Positions 52,434-59,891 of a stretch of DNA of 59,891 nt are shown here, piece by piece (position 1 is the stretch's first letter; each line of letters begins with the position of its first letter). The notes beneath the pieces were generated by a model. That model did no database searches and was not told where the DNA came from. It saw only the letters and a program-made list of their open reading frames with translations. The stretch comes from Bacteroidota bacterium (GTDB lineage: Bacteria > Bacteroidota > Bacteroidia > B-17B0 > Aurantibacillaceae). Location of the stretch: contig JAFDXR010000017.1 of NCBI GenBank assembly GCA_018267825.1, forward strand, positions 1 through 59,891. The letters run 5' to 3'. Position numbers and translations under genes: made by a program.

Positions 52434-53518
52434 TAAAATGCGTTCATGACTTCAATTACACGATGAATATCTGATTCACTGTGATAATAGGAAATCGGCA
52501 GACTCAGCGTTGTGCGATGTATTTCGCGGGCAACAGGTGTCGACTGGCCATCCAGGATACCTTTCATGGCTTCCTGGTCAACCGGCGCTACCGGGTAATG
52601 TATATCTGTTTTCACCTCATGCTTCAGCATATAGGCTTTCAGGTCGTCGCGTTTGGGGTGACGGATATTAAAAATATGGTACACATCCTTATAATCGGGA
52701 TGTACCATGGGTTTTATAAAATCGCTTTTCAGGTTTTCGAGGTAAAGGGCAGCCAGGCGGCGTTTATGTTCATTGATCTTATCCAGGTAGCGGAGTTTCA
52801 CGAGGAGTAAAGCCGACTGCAGTTCATCGAGGCGGGAGTTCACGCCTACCCGCTCATTATAGTATTTTACTTTGGAACCATAATTTCTCAACGTGCGTAT
52901 GGTTGTTGCCAGTTCTGCATCGTTGGTTGTTACAGCCCCTGCATCGCCCATGGCACCCAGGTTTTTGGTGGGATAAAAACTATGGGCTCCGTAATCGCCA
53001 AAGCTTCCTGAAACCTTGTTTTTGAAAGTCGCTCCATGCGATTGTGCGCCGTCTTCGATCACTTTCAGATTATGTTTCTTTGCTATGTCCATAATCTTAT
53101 CCATTTCACAAAGCTTCCCGTACAGATGCACTACCATAATGGCGCGTGTAGCAGGTGTAATAGCCGCCTCGATACCGGCAGGATCAATATTGTAAGAATG
53201 AATATCGGGTTCTACCAATACAGGTCTGAGATCATTCTGTACAATAGACAGGATCGTTGCGATGTATGTATTGGAAGGAACAATGACTTCGGATCCTTTC
53301 GGAAAGTTAAATGCCCGCAGTGCCAGGGTCAGGGCATCCAGGCCATTGGCTACACCAATGCAGTGTTCTGCCTGGCAGTATGCCGCGTATTGCTTTTCAA
53401 ATTCTTCGGTTTTCTTACCCAGAATATACCAGCCACTTTCCATCACTTCGCGGAAAGCCTGTGTGTATTCGTCAAACAAAGGTTTATTGAGGTGATGAAG
53501 ATTTTCGTATTCAATCAT
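52433..53518 (-). CDS. fdtB: FdtB/QdtB-type dTDP-3-keto-6-deoxyhexose transaminase
   Basis: This 361-aa DegT/DnrJ enzyme has PLP-lysine K185 ([15 protein letters not shown]). Because the adjacent gene is an FdtA/QdtA-type ketoisomerase, it most likely makes dTDP-3-amino-3,6-dideoxyhexose (Fuc3N or Qui3N) using glutamate. The two genes overlap by 4 nt. The gene symbol is by context and could equally be qdtB. Confidence 0.88.
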   Translation of the reverse strand: MIEYENLHHLNKPLFDEYTQAFREVMESGWYILGKKTEEFEKQYAAYCQAEHCIGVANGLDALTLALRAFNFPKGSEVIVPSNTYIATILSIVQNDLRPVLVEPDIHSYNIDPAGIEAAITPATRAIMVVHLYGKLCEMDKIMDIAKKHNLKVIEDGAQSHGATFKNKVSGSFGDYGAHSFYPTKNLGAMGDAGAVTTNDAELATTIRTLRNYGSKVKYYNERVGVNSRLDELQSALLLVKLRYLDKINEHKRRLAALYLENLKSDFIKPMVHPDYKDVYHIFNIRHPKRDDLKAYMLKHEVKTDIHYPVAPVDQEAMKGILDGQSTPVAREIHRTTLSLPISYYHSESDIHRVIEVMNAF

Positions 53519-53886
53519 GGTTTTGGGTATGGTTCAAAAATATAATCGCTTTCTTCAAAATGTTCGGAGGCAAGCACCATCAGGATCGCATCGGGCGTGA
53601 AGTTGTACATCGTATGCCAGTCTTCGGGGTTCAGAATGAGGCATTTGTTGGGTTTATCGAGTTGAAACTCTTCCTCTTTTTCACCATTGTTATTGTATAT
53701 GGTACAGCTGCCTTTAATGCATACTGCTGCCTGAATGGTCTTGTGATGGCGATGTCCGCCACGTTTGGAATCATCCACGCCATAAATGTAAAATATGCGC
53801 TTGATATCGAAAGGAATCACCTTTTCAATAACGGTAAGGTTACCGCGCTTGTCTGTAAATGTTTTCAGGTCGAGTATATATGCCAT
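53515..53886 (-). CDS. fdtA: FdtA/QdtA-type dTDP-4-keto-6-deoxyglucose 3,4-ketoisomerase
   Basis: The 123-aa cupin matches the WxcM/FdtA family: [20 protein letters not shown] (about 42-61) with active-site histidines, and [13 protein letters not shown] (about 84-96). It isomerises dTDP-4-keto-6-deoxyglucose to the 3-keto sugar for the adjacent transaminase. The choice between FdtA (galacto) and QdtA (gluco) is not possible by eye. rmlA and rmlB, which supply its substrate, are not in the window. Confidence 0.92.
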   Translation of the reverse strand: MAYILDLKTFTDKRGNLTVIEKVIPFDIKRIFYIYGVDDSKRGGHRHHKTIQAAVCIKGSCTIYNNNGEKEEEFQLDKPNKCLILNPEDWHTMYNFTPDAILMVLASEHFEESDYIFEPYPKP

Positions 53887-54932
53887 CAGACGATTGAATC
53901 AGTAAAATAATAGTGGTGGTGTTTTCTCCGGTTACGGGTTTGTTTTCCCCCGATGTTCGACAGCGATTGCCTGACATCGTACTGGTACCACCTTAACAAA
54001 GATAGAAAATCCATTGGTTTTTTAGGCGCTGTATCCTGGCGTCCGTTTGGGTTCAGGGCCGGGGCCTTTTTAAGGATGTCGCGTTCTGTTTCCAGCAGTG
54101 TTTTTACATAAGGGAAAAAGAACAGGTCGCGCGCTGTATCGTTCATTTCATAGGCGTCTCCGGTCAATGATACAATGCCATCCTTGTAAAGGCGCAGTCC
54201 ATGAAAATGAAAAAATACGGCATCGAACGTTTTTCCACCGGCGAGTGTAAGGCCTTTGATCGTCCCGTTTTCGCTGTGAAACCTGTATTGCTGCATATTC
54301 CATGGGGCAAGTCCGCCGCCCAGGTGTCTGAGTTCATGCACGCCTTTGAATTGAGAGGTCCATGCATCGAGGTATTTCTGGTCGCCGAATTTACCATCCT
54401 CAACCCTGGCATAACACCAGTCGATACAGGCATTCCGCCAGTTTTCGAGTACTTTCATTCCGGCATCATCGTTGTTGAAAGTCACGAACTGCACACAGTA
54501 TTTTCCGCTGATCTCCGATTGATCGTAGGCGGGTGAATAACGGTGTTCGGTAATAATCACCGAATCTGTTCCGAGCTCATCCAGCAACACTTTCGGATCG
54601 GCATAGAAATACATATCAGCATCGAGGTATGTACATTGCGGCAGGTTGAATGTTCTGATGGCGTAGCGTATGGTTGAGGCCGTACAGGTCCAGCAGTATT
54701 CGCCGGCCGTGCGGGTTGGTTTAATGCGCAGAAGTTCTTCATCTTCAAACTCACGGAGCGATATAACAGTCAGTCCGGGCAGATTTTCTTTGCGAAGATA
54801 TTCATACGACGGATCATCAAAAGCAAATACATAGAGATGTGAATCGGGATTATGTTTCCGGAGCGAATGGTACATTGCCAGTCCACGAGCCAGGTAGCCG
54901 GTATTGAATAATGTACAGAAATTAAGGCTCAT
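53886..54932 (-). CDS. Glycosyltransferase with DxD motif, GT8-like
   Basis: The 348-aa protein (FCTLFNTGYLARGLAMYHSL) has the TYLDADMYFYADP motif (about 97-109) that binds metal and nucleotide sugar, and LRHLGGGLAPWN near 205-216. The C-terminal 90 residues are basic. It resembles uncharacterised nucleotide-diphospho-sugar transferases. The start overlaps nothing; 50 bp separate it from the upstream gene. Confidence 0.83.
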   Translation of the reverse strand: MSLNFCTLFNTGYLARGLAMYHSLRKHNPDSHLYVFAFDDPSYEYLRKENLPGLTVISLREFEDEELLRIKPTRTAGEYCWTCTASTIRYAIRTFNLPQCTYLDADMYFYADPKVLLDELGTDSVIITEHRYSPAYDQSEISGKYCVQFVTFNNDDAGMKVLENWRNACIDWCYARVEDGKFGDQKYLDAWTSQFKGVHELRHLGGGLAPWNMQQYRFHSENGTIKGLTLAGGKTFDAVFFHFHGLRLYKDGIVSLTGDAYEMNDTARDLFFFPYVKTLLETERDILKKAPALNPNGRQDTAPKKPMDFLSLLRWYQYDVRQSLSNIGGKQTRNRRKHHHYYFTDSIV

Positions 54933-54982
54933 GCTGTTTTTATGTTTTAAGTCAGTGTATGTATTCTGCTTCTTTTTGCACC

Positions 54983-55900
54983 TCAGCGAATCAACGATTT
55001 AAGCTTACGTAATACACGGCGCAGGAGGCTTACACGAATCACCGGGTTCAGTGTTTTGAAATAATCGGCGATTACTTTTTTGGCCTCCAGGTCTTCTTTT
55101 ACCGGTACATGATCCAGGTTTATCCTGGAATCGAGCTCTGTATTATTCCAGGCATCAGACACGCCGGAGTGTGTCCCACTGCCGTCGATGCCGATATTAT
55201 TGGCCACTGATTTTCCCGGATACAGGCAAAGCTGATTATTGAGGAATGCGGCGGCATACCAGAGAATAGCCCACGAGTTGTTCCGCCCTTCGATCCTGTC
55301 TTTCAGCATTTGTACATAAGGGTAGGTGTTTCCGAAATCGAATTCGGCAGAGAGTTGACGGCTTTCTATTTTTTGAAGCAGGTCTTCGGCTTTCCAGTTC
55401 TTCATATCCCAGGCCCGCGACCAGGTGGCCCAGCCCCAACAGTCGGAACCTTTAATAAAAAAGGCCTCCGGGAGTTTTCCTTTCACCGGGTAAATATAGC
55501 CGCTGATGCAGGCCACTTCCTGTTGATGCTCATATTTTTCAAGTGCCCGATTCATGAACTCCAGAAAATATTTCCCCGTCACAATATCATCTTCAATGAT
55601 GATGGCTTTGCCGTAACGCTCCAGTACTTCTGTTACACCGCCTGATACAGACTTTGCCAGCCCATAATTTGTTTCGCGCTCAATAATCTGAATATCCCTG
55701 CACCATTTTCCGGAACGTACTACTTCGCCAACCTGCCTGATCAGGGCTTTGTCTGTTTCGGATGCATCGGGCTTTGGCCCGTCGATATACACGATCAGTG
55801 AACTTTCGTCGGCATAGACATTCGTCTGCAGAGCCCGCAGCGTTTTCAATGTATGCTCAGGTCGCTTGTATGCAAAAAGTATGACAGGGGCTTTTTCCAA
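54983..55900 (-). CDS. GT2/GNT-I-like glycosyltransferase
   Basis: The 305-aa protein has VILFAYKRPEHTLKTLRAL, the IIIEDDIVTGKYFLEFMN metal-site motif (about 98-115) and GSDCWGWATWSRAWD (about 150-164), the pattern of a GT2/GNT-I-like subgroup. The only possible start is a TTG at 55900, because an in-frame stop (the upstream gene's TAA) lies 9 nt before it. Confidence 0.85.
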   Translation of the reverse strand: MEKAPVILFAYKRPEHTLKTLRALQTNVYADESSLIVYIDGPKPDASETDKALIRQVGEVVRSGKWCRDIQIIERETNYGLAKSVSGGVTEVLERYGKAIIIEDDIVTGKYFLEFMNRALEKYEHQQEVACISGYIYPVKGKLPEAFFIKGSDCWGWATWSRAWDMKNWKAEDLLQKIESRQLSAEFDFGNTYPYVQMLKDRIEGRNNSWAILWYAAAFLNNQLCLYPGKSVANNIGIDGSGTHSGVSDAWNNTELDSRINLDHVPVKEDLEAKKVIADYFKTLNPVIRVSLLRRVLRKLKSLIR

Positions 55901-55909
55901 AACGCCGGA

Positions 55910-56608
55910 TTATTGTTTGGGTTTTACCTGGGCAGGATTACCATAAGCCATGTGATTATCGGGTACCGCAGTTGTAAGCACAGCATTGGTGCCCAGGGTA
56001 GCAAAGTTTCCAAGCCTGGCACCTTTCAGCATCACCGATCGTTTTCCCATCCAGCTGTCGTTGCCAATGCTCACGGGTTTTGATACAGGCTTTTCATATT
56101 CGCGGCCAATGCTCGGAAAATCACGTATGGTCATTTCACGACGCTTCTCAGGACTGTATATCACATGCGAGTTTGTATCGTAAATCATGCACTCGTATGA
56201 GATCATATTAAAATCACCGATATCGAGCTGCTCATCGCAACGAATCTCCGTATTTTCATTAATGCAGTTATAGCGTCCGATGGTACACTGTCCACCAAAA
56301 CGAATAGAGAAATCGGCCCGGATCACATTGTGATCGCCGATACGCAGCAGACCTTTTTGAATATGCAGCGAAGGAATTAATGCATTGTTGGCCTGCTCCA
56401 GGATCGTGTGTGCACCAACAATCATTTCGCCTTCCTCTATATGGATCTTATAGTTCCGGATTTCAACCCCATCGCCAAGCACCAGTTTTCCTTTTTTACC
56501 AATGCGTATAGAGCTGTTTTCAATCCGGCAGTCTTTGCCCTGATGAAACACACCATCTACAAAATTTTGTTCAGGTTTTAAACGAAATATGGTTCTCAGT
56601 ATACTCAT
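55910..56608 (-). CDS. Left-handed beta-helix (hexapeptide repeat) acyltransferase
   Basis: The 232-aa protein has repeated hexapeptide turns ([LIV]-G-x4) from about 30 to 225 and ends with NDSWMGKRSVMLKGARLGN and a ATLGTNAVLTTAVPDNHMAYGNPAQ tail split by turns, typical of WcaF/NeuD-like O-acetyltransferases. It probably O-acetylates a sugar in the glycan made by this locus. Confidence 0.88.
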   Translation of the reverse strand: MSILRTIFRLKPEQNFVDGVFHQGKDCRIENSSIRIGKKGKLVLGDGVEIRNYKIHIEEGEMIVGAHTILEQANNALIPSLHIQKGLLRIGDHNVIRADFSIRFGGQCTIGRYNCINENTEIRCDEQLDIGDFNMISYECMIYDTNSHVIYSPEKRREMTIRDFPSIGREYEKPVSKPVSIGNDSWMGKRSVMLKGARLGNFATLGTNAVLTTAVPDNHMAYGNPAQVKPKQ

Positions 56609-56623
56609 CTTTTCTATATAAAC

Positions 56624-57880
56624 TCAGGAAATGCGTTCGAATGAATGTTCCATATAAAAGCTTCCCTGGCTGCTTTCCGGCAGTTTACCGGTGTTGTAAA
56701 AATCACCGGCTTCTACTTTCAATAAGGTTGCTTCCTGGATCCAATCGGCTATCTCACCGTTCACTTCAGCGAATAATGTTACCGTATATTCCCCTCCTTT
56801 TAAAGGCAGTTTTGGAATGGTGATCCGTATTTTATTCGGGCCGGCGGGCAGTTTCTCAAATAACTGGTTGGTAATATCATTCCCCATGTGGGTAATGCGA
56901 TTGCCGTAATCGTCGTCGAAAGCCACAGAGAGCCTTACATACGAAAGGTTGGCACCGGCAGCACCATCCACATCCAGGTCAATATATAATGGGCTGCCAC
57001 ACATGGCATGCTCTGTCGCCTGTTTATTCTTATCGAGGATCTGAAAAGACTTATAGCGCAGTTTACCATTCCCCATACGATCGGGTCTATTGGAGAGATC
57101 CACACTCGATGTGGCATTGGTAGACTGGAGGTACTGCGGAATGATCAGTTCTGATTTTCCATAATCCACCAGCTGCCCGTTTTTCAGGTAAACACATTTG
57201 TCGCACAGGTTCTGAATGGCGGCCATATTATGGCTTACAAAGAGAATGGTACGACCGCCTCCTGAAACTTCACGCATCTTCCCGAGGCATTTTTTCTGGA
57301 ATGCGGCATCCCCTACAGCAAGAACTTCGTCCACGATCAGTATTTCAGGCTCCAGGTGGGCTGCTACGGCAAATGCCAGGCGTACGTACATACCGCTGCT
57401 ATAGCGTTTCACTGGTGTATCGAGAAATTTTTCAACTTCGGCGAAATCGATGATCTCATCAAACTTGCGGTCAATTTCTTTTTTGCTCATCCCCAGGATG
57501 GAGCCATTCAGATAAATATTCTCGCGGCCCGAAAGATCGCCATGAAACCCTGTTCCCACCTCCAGAAGCGAGGCCATACGGCCATCATATTCAATGCGTC
57601 CGCTTGTGGGCAGAACGATACGGCTCAATATTTTCAAAAGCGTTGATTTACCGGCACCGTTACGCCCGATGATTCCTACACGGTCGCCCGGTTGAATTTC
57701 AAAACTCACATCACGAAGTGCCCAGAATTCCTCACGGCTCTCATGCGTCTTTTCGCGACTCACCAGGGAGCGTGCCCAACGGGATGCCGACTCGATCAAC
57801 GAATCGCTGGTACCACCATCCTTATGCAGGAGGTTGTATTTCTTGCTGATACCTTCAACTTTTATAATAGGGCTACTCAT
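56624..57880 (-). CDS. wzt: Glycan ABC exporter ATP-binding protein with C-terminal glycan-binding domain
   Basis: The 418-aa Wzt protein has Walker A (GRNGAGKS, 72-80), the signature YSSGM (about 165) and Walker B (ILIVDEVLAVGD, about 185-196). Residues about 270-418 form the beta-sandwich that in Wzt recognises the end of a capped O-antigen chain. It pairs with Wzm encoded just upstream (1-nt overlap). Confidence 0.95.
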   Translation of the reverse strand: MSSPIIKVEGISKKYNLLHKDGGTSDSLIESASRWARSLVSREKTHESREEFWALRDVSFEIQPGDRVGIIGRNGAGKSTLLKILSRIVLPTSGRIEYDGRMASLLEVGTGFHGDLSGRENIYLNGSILGMSKKEIDRKFDEIIDFAEVEKFLDTPVKRYSSGMYVRLAFAVAAHLEPEILIVDEVLAVGDAAFQKKCLGKMREVSGGGRTILFVSHNMAAIQNLCDKCVYLKNGQLVDYGKSELIIPQYLQSTNATSSVDLSNRPDRMGNGKLRYKSFQILDKNKQATEHAMCGSPLYIDLDVDGAAGANLSYVRLSVAFDDDYGNRITHMGNDITNQLFEKLPAGPNKIRITIPKLPLKGGEYTVTLFAEVNGEIADWIQEATLLKVEAGDFYNTGKLPESSQGSFYMEHSFERIS

Positions 57881-58707
57881 CAGATAAAATCGGCAAATGT
57901 TTTTTCGAACCGCAGGAAATACCGCACACTGAAAATGAGCAGCAATAAGGTAATTCCAACAGAACCCAGAAATAACGGTACACTATGAATGGCCTCGCCA
58001 CCAAAGAAACAGAAGCGGAAACCGTCCAGGATCGTTACCAGTGGATTGAGCATATAAATATCTTTCAGAATTTCGGGCACATTACGTTCCAGGTAAAAAC
58101 CGGTGGTCAAAAAAACCGGCGAAATGTAGAATGCGATCTGCAGGATAAAAGGCAGTACAAATTTCACATCCCTGTATTTCACGTTCATGGTGGCAAACAA
58201 CATCCCTACTGCAAAACAAAACACGATAGCATAGATCAGTACCAGTGGTAAAAACAGAATCTCCCATCCGGGGGCACCCTTCAGGATCAAAAACATGACC
58301 ACAAAAATGACGAAAGCAATTGCAAAATCGATCAGGCATACCAGTAAAGAGGATGCCGGTAAAAGAATTTTCGGAAAATAAACCTTGGTAAGAATATTGG
58401 AATTGGAAACCAGGGAATTGCTGATATCGGTAATAGCCGTTGAAATAAGCTGCCACATGATAACGCCTGAAGACACAAACAGGAACGCATTCTTATAGTC
58501 AGCGTTTTTCTGGATGATGAGATTCAGGAAACCAAAAATAACAATCTGGATCAGGGGACGGATAATAGCCCATAACAACCCGGCCCAGGTTTGCTTATAA
58601 CGAACAAGCACATCGCGCAGGGATAAATACCTGAACAGGCCTGTGTAATTTAAAATTTCGCGCCAGTTCAGTTTACCGGCCCGGGTACTATCTATTACTG
58701 TTTTCAA
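57880..58707 (-). CDS. wzm: Glycan ABC exporter permease
   Basis: The 275-aa ABC-2 type permease has a cytosolic N-terminal segment (RYLSLRDVLVRYKQTWAG) and six transmembrane helices. With Wzt it exports undecaprenyl-linked glycan across the inner membrane. The start is a TTG at 58707; an in-frame TAA 12 nt upstream excludes earlier starts. It is the first gene of the glycan locus. Confidence 0.93.
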   Translation of the reverse strand: MKTVIDSTRAGKLNWREILNYTGLFRYLSLRDVLVRYKQTWAGLLWAIIRPLIQIVIFGFLNLIIQKNADYKNAFLFVSSGVIMWQLISTAITDISNSLVSNSNILTKVYFPKILLPASSLLVCLIDFAIAFVIFVVMFLILKGAPGWEILFLPLVLIYAIVFCFAVGMLFATMNVKYRDVKFVLPFILQIAFYISPVFLTTGFYLERNVPEILKDIYMLNPLVTILDGFRFCFFGGEAIHSVPLFLGSVGITLLLLIFSVRYFLRFEKTFADFI

Positions 58708-58726
58708 TCCGTTTTTTTACAATGAA

Positions 58727-58757
58727 CAAAGATACTTTTTATGGCGCCGAAAACCAA
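58727..58757 (-). promoter_or_regulatory. Full -33/-7 promoter of the glycan locus
   Basis: On the minus strand TTG (58755-58757) is followed after 20 bp by TATCTTTG (58727-58734), 19 nt before the wzm TTG start. As no other promoter or terminator is obvious downstream, it may drive the whole ~19-kb locus. Confidence 0.6.
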
Positions 58758-58790
58758 TATGGAACGGCTTATCTATTAAGACAGAGGCGT

Positions 58791-59282
58791 TTACAACTTT
58801 TTCCAGATCATCACGAAATCGTTCATCACATAACCCTGCCCAATGTCGAAATCGGCCACTTTTTCAATAACAAAACCATTTTTGAAATAAAAGTTGATGG
58901 ATTTATAATTCTGGCGGTTTACGGTAAGGCGCGCACATTGAGGACTATACAGTTCCAGAAGCAGTTTAAACACCCGGCTTCCTATGCCCTTTCCGGCCAG
59001 GTCCTGGTCAATATAAAACTTATGTATGAACAATTCCTCACCCTGTTTACCACTGACCCCCACAAAGCCCAGGGTTAATTCACCTTCCCGGATCAGGTAA
59101 AAGCGATGCCCCTTGTTATTCATCTGATCTTTCAGGCTGGCATCACTGTACATCATATTCAGCATATACTCTATCTGATCGGTTCCGATAATGGAAACAT
59201 AATGCTGATACCATATTTTGCGCGCCAATGCTGCAATCAGGGGAATATCGGCTTCGGTAGCCGCCTGGAGACGAATGGTCAT
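58791..59282 (-). CDS. GNAT family N-acetyltransferase
   Basis: I start at the ATG at 59282 (MTIRLQAATEADIPLIAAL), giving 163 aa; an upstream frame crosses the smpB promoter. The acetyl-CoA loop is YIDQDLAGKGIGSRVF (about 104-119) and the NRQNYKSINFYFKNGF motif is near 134-149. This looks like a housekeeping small-molecule or protein acetyltransferase, not part of the glycan locus. Confidence 0.9.
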   Translation of the reverse strand: MTIRLQAATEADIPLIAALARKIWYQHYVSIIGTDQIEYMLNMMYSDASLKDQMNNKGHRFYLIREGELTLGFVGVSGKQGEELFIHKFYIDQDLAGKGIGSRVFKLLLELYSPQCARLTVNRQNYKSINFYFKNGFVIEKVADFDIGQGYVMNDFVMIWKKL

Positions 59283-59305
59283 ATAGGTTTTGTTGTTTAA
59301 ATACC

Positions 59306-59313
59306 TACCTTTA
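59306..59313 (+). promoter_or_regulatory. -7-like element of smpB
   Basis: TACCTTTA has one mismatch to TAnnTTTG and ends 17 nt before the smpB ATG. The nearest TTTG is only 13 bp upstream, too close for -33. Confidence 0.4.
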
Positions 59314-59330
59314 CAGGCAGAAGTCTTGAC

Positions 59331-59783
59331 ATGTCCAAGATACAGCAAAAAATAAACATAGAAAACCGCCGTGCCGGCTTTGACTACAGCTTTATTGAAA
59401 AGTATGTAGCCGGGCTGGTGCTTACCGGAACCGAGATAAAATCGATCCGGCAGGGCAAAGCAGCGCTGGTTGACAGCTATTGCTATTTCAGCAAGGGTGA
59501 GCTGTGGATCAAGAATATGCATATTGCTGAGTATACCGAGGGCACACATTACAACCACGAACCCAACCGCGAGCGTAAGCTACTGCTGAACCATTCGGAA
59601 ATGGTTAAACTGCAGAAAAAATTAAAGGATCAGGGGCTTACGATTGTTCCTATCCGTTTATTTACATCGGAAAGTGGCTATGCCAAACTCGAAATCGCCC
59701 TTGCAAAAGGCAAAAAACAATTCGACAAACGCGAAGACATCAAGAAACGGGATGTGGAACGCGAGATGAAACGTAAATTCTGA
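59331..59783 (+). CDS. smpB: SsrA (tmRNA)-binding protein
   Basis: SmpB escorts tmRNA to stalled ribosomes for trans-translation. The 150-aa protein has the OB-fold motifs [20 protein letters not shown] (about 11-30), [15 protein letters not shown] (about 31-45) and the basic C-terminal tail ([13 protein letters not shown]) that mimics an anticodon in the decoding site. Monocistronic and divergent from the GNAT gene. Confidence 0.97.
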   Translation: MSKIQQKINIENRRAGFDYSFIEKYVAGLVLTGTEIKSIRQGKAALVDSYCYFSKGELWIKNMHIAEYTEGTHYNHEPNRERKLLLNHSEMVKLQKKLKDQGLTIVPIRLFTSESGYAKLEIALAKGKKQFDKREDIKKRDVEREMKRKF

Positions 59784-59794
59784 GGGAGTATCAG

Positions 59795-59891
59795 CGGAGG
59801 CCTTTACACGCAGATTCACGCAGAAGGATGGGATGTAACTCAGCGAAAATCAACGTATTCATCAGCGGAAATCAGCGGGAACCTTTTCACG
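59795..59891. repeat. Degenerate CGCAG/CAGCG repeat region at the window end
   Basis: The stretch after smpB repeats short related words: ATCAGCGGAAATCAGCGGGAA (split here as ATCAGCGGAAATC and AGCGGGAA), ACGCAGATTCACGCAGAA and CTCAGCGAAAATCAACG. CGCAG and CTGCG-like words in both orientations could fold. Similar CGCAGATTTACGCAG-type repeats are familiar to me from Bacteroidota intergenic regions. The element continues past the edge. Confidence 0.5.

Noticed and set aside
1..59891. CRISPR array, tRNA, rRNA, prophage or insertion sequence
   Set aside because: No regular spaced repeats, no tRNA-like T-loop sequences, no transposase or phage structural genes were seen on either strand.

Overview
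The window looks like chromosomal DNA of a member of the Bacteroidota, most like the Chitinophagales/Sphingobacteriia side of the phylum. Four things in the sequence support this. Secreted proteins carry type IX secretion (T9SS) C-terminal sorting domains. Promoters fit the Bacteroidota consensus (TAnnTTTG at -7, sometimes TTG/TTTG 17-20 bp upstream). Almost no gene has a Shine-Dalgarno sequence. Marker families such as PorE-like OmpA proteins, HTH_34 regulators, DUF4173 and FdtA-type ketoisomerases are present. I saw no phage, insertion sequence, CRISPR array, rRNA or tRNA.

Layout. 1-1926: two secreted repeat proteins on the minus strand, the first cut by the window edge. 1927-10681 (plus): purA, pyrR-dinB-pyrB, a T9SS cargo protein, ribonuclease Z, a LuxR-type regulator, queE and a PorE-like TPR/PD40/OmpA lipid-envelope protein. 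10684-13621 (minus): ECF sigma factor, a single-pass membrane protein likely to be its anti-sigma partner, and a periplasmic protein resembling the C-terminal part of GldM. 13692-17419 (minus): a four-gene operon with 1-nt junctions (aldo/keto reductase, class III CoA-transferase, GNAT, and a lipoprotein that fuses LytM and YkuD peptidoglycan enzymes). 17512-28480: four T9SS cargo proteins (including M43 and M1 peptidases), an SPFH protein, a three-gene cluster ending in an HExxH protein, and a bestrophin. 28537-32066: hemE, then hpf, xer and rpsU on the minus strand, then an inositol monophosphatase.

32157-38883 is the most unusual region. Two adjacent transcription units share a 7-5-7 inverted repeat (ACTTTG-N5-CAAAGT) at the promoter. 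The first encodes a six-helix membrane protein and an HTH_34 winged-helix regulator. The second is about ten genes long and nearly all membrane proteins: a Coq4-like protein, three unknown membrane proteins, DUF4173, DUF1361, two tiny one-helix proteins (41 and 38 aa), a DgkA-type lipid kinase and a nucleoside phosphorylase. This is my best candidate for an undescribed system.

39868-58707 (minus) is a surface glycan locus read from one promoter upstream of wzm: Wzm/Wzt ABC exporter, a hexapeptide acyltransferase, ten or so glycosyltransferases, FdtA/FdtB-type 3-amino-sugar genes, a deacetylase-like and a FemAB-like protein, an O-antigen ligase/polymerase, a second DegT aminotransferase and a PglC-like initiating transferase. 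Because T9SS cargo in this phylum is commonly anchored to A-LPS, this locus may supply the anchor for the secreted proteins seen earlier; that is inference. The window ends with a GNAT gene, smpB and a short degenerate repeat.

The clearest regulatory signal is that only rpsU and hpf have strong Shine-Dalgarno sequences (8-10 nt complementary to the expected 16S tail), consistent with bS21-dependent control of ribosome function known from Flavobacterium.
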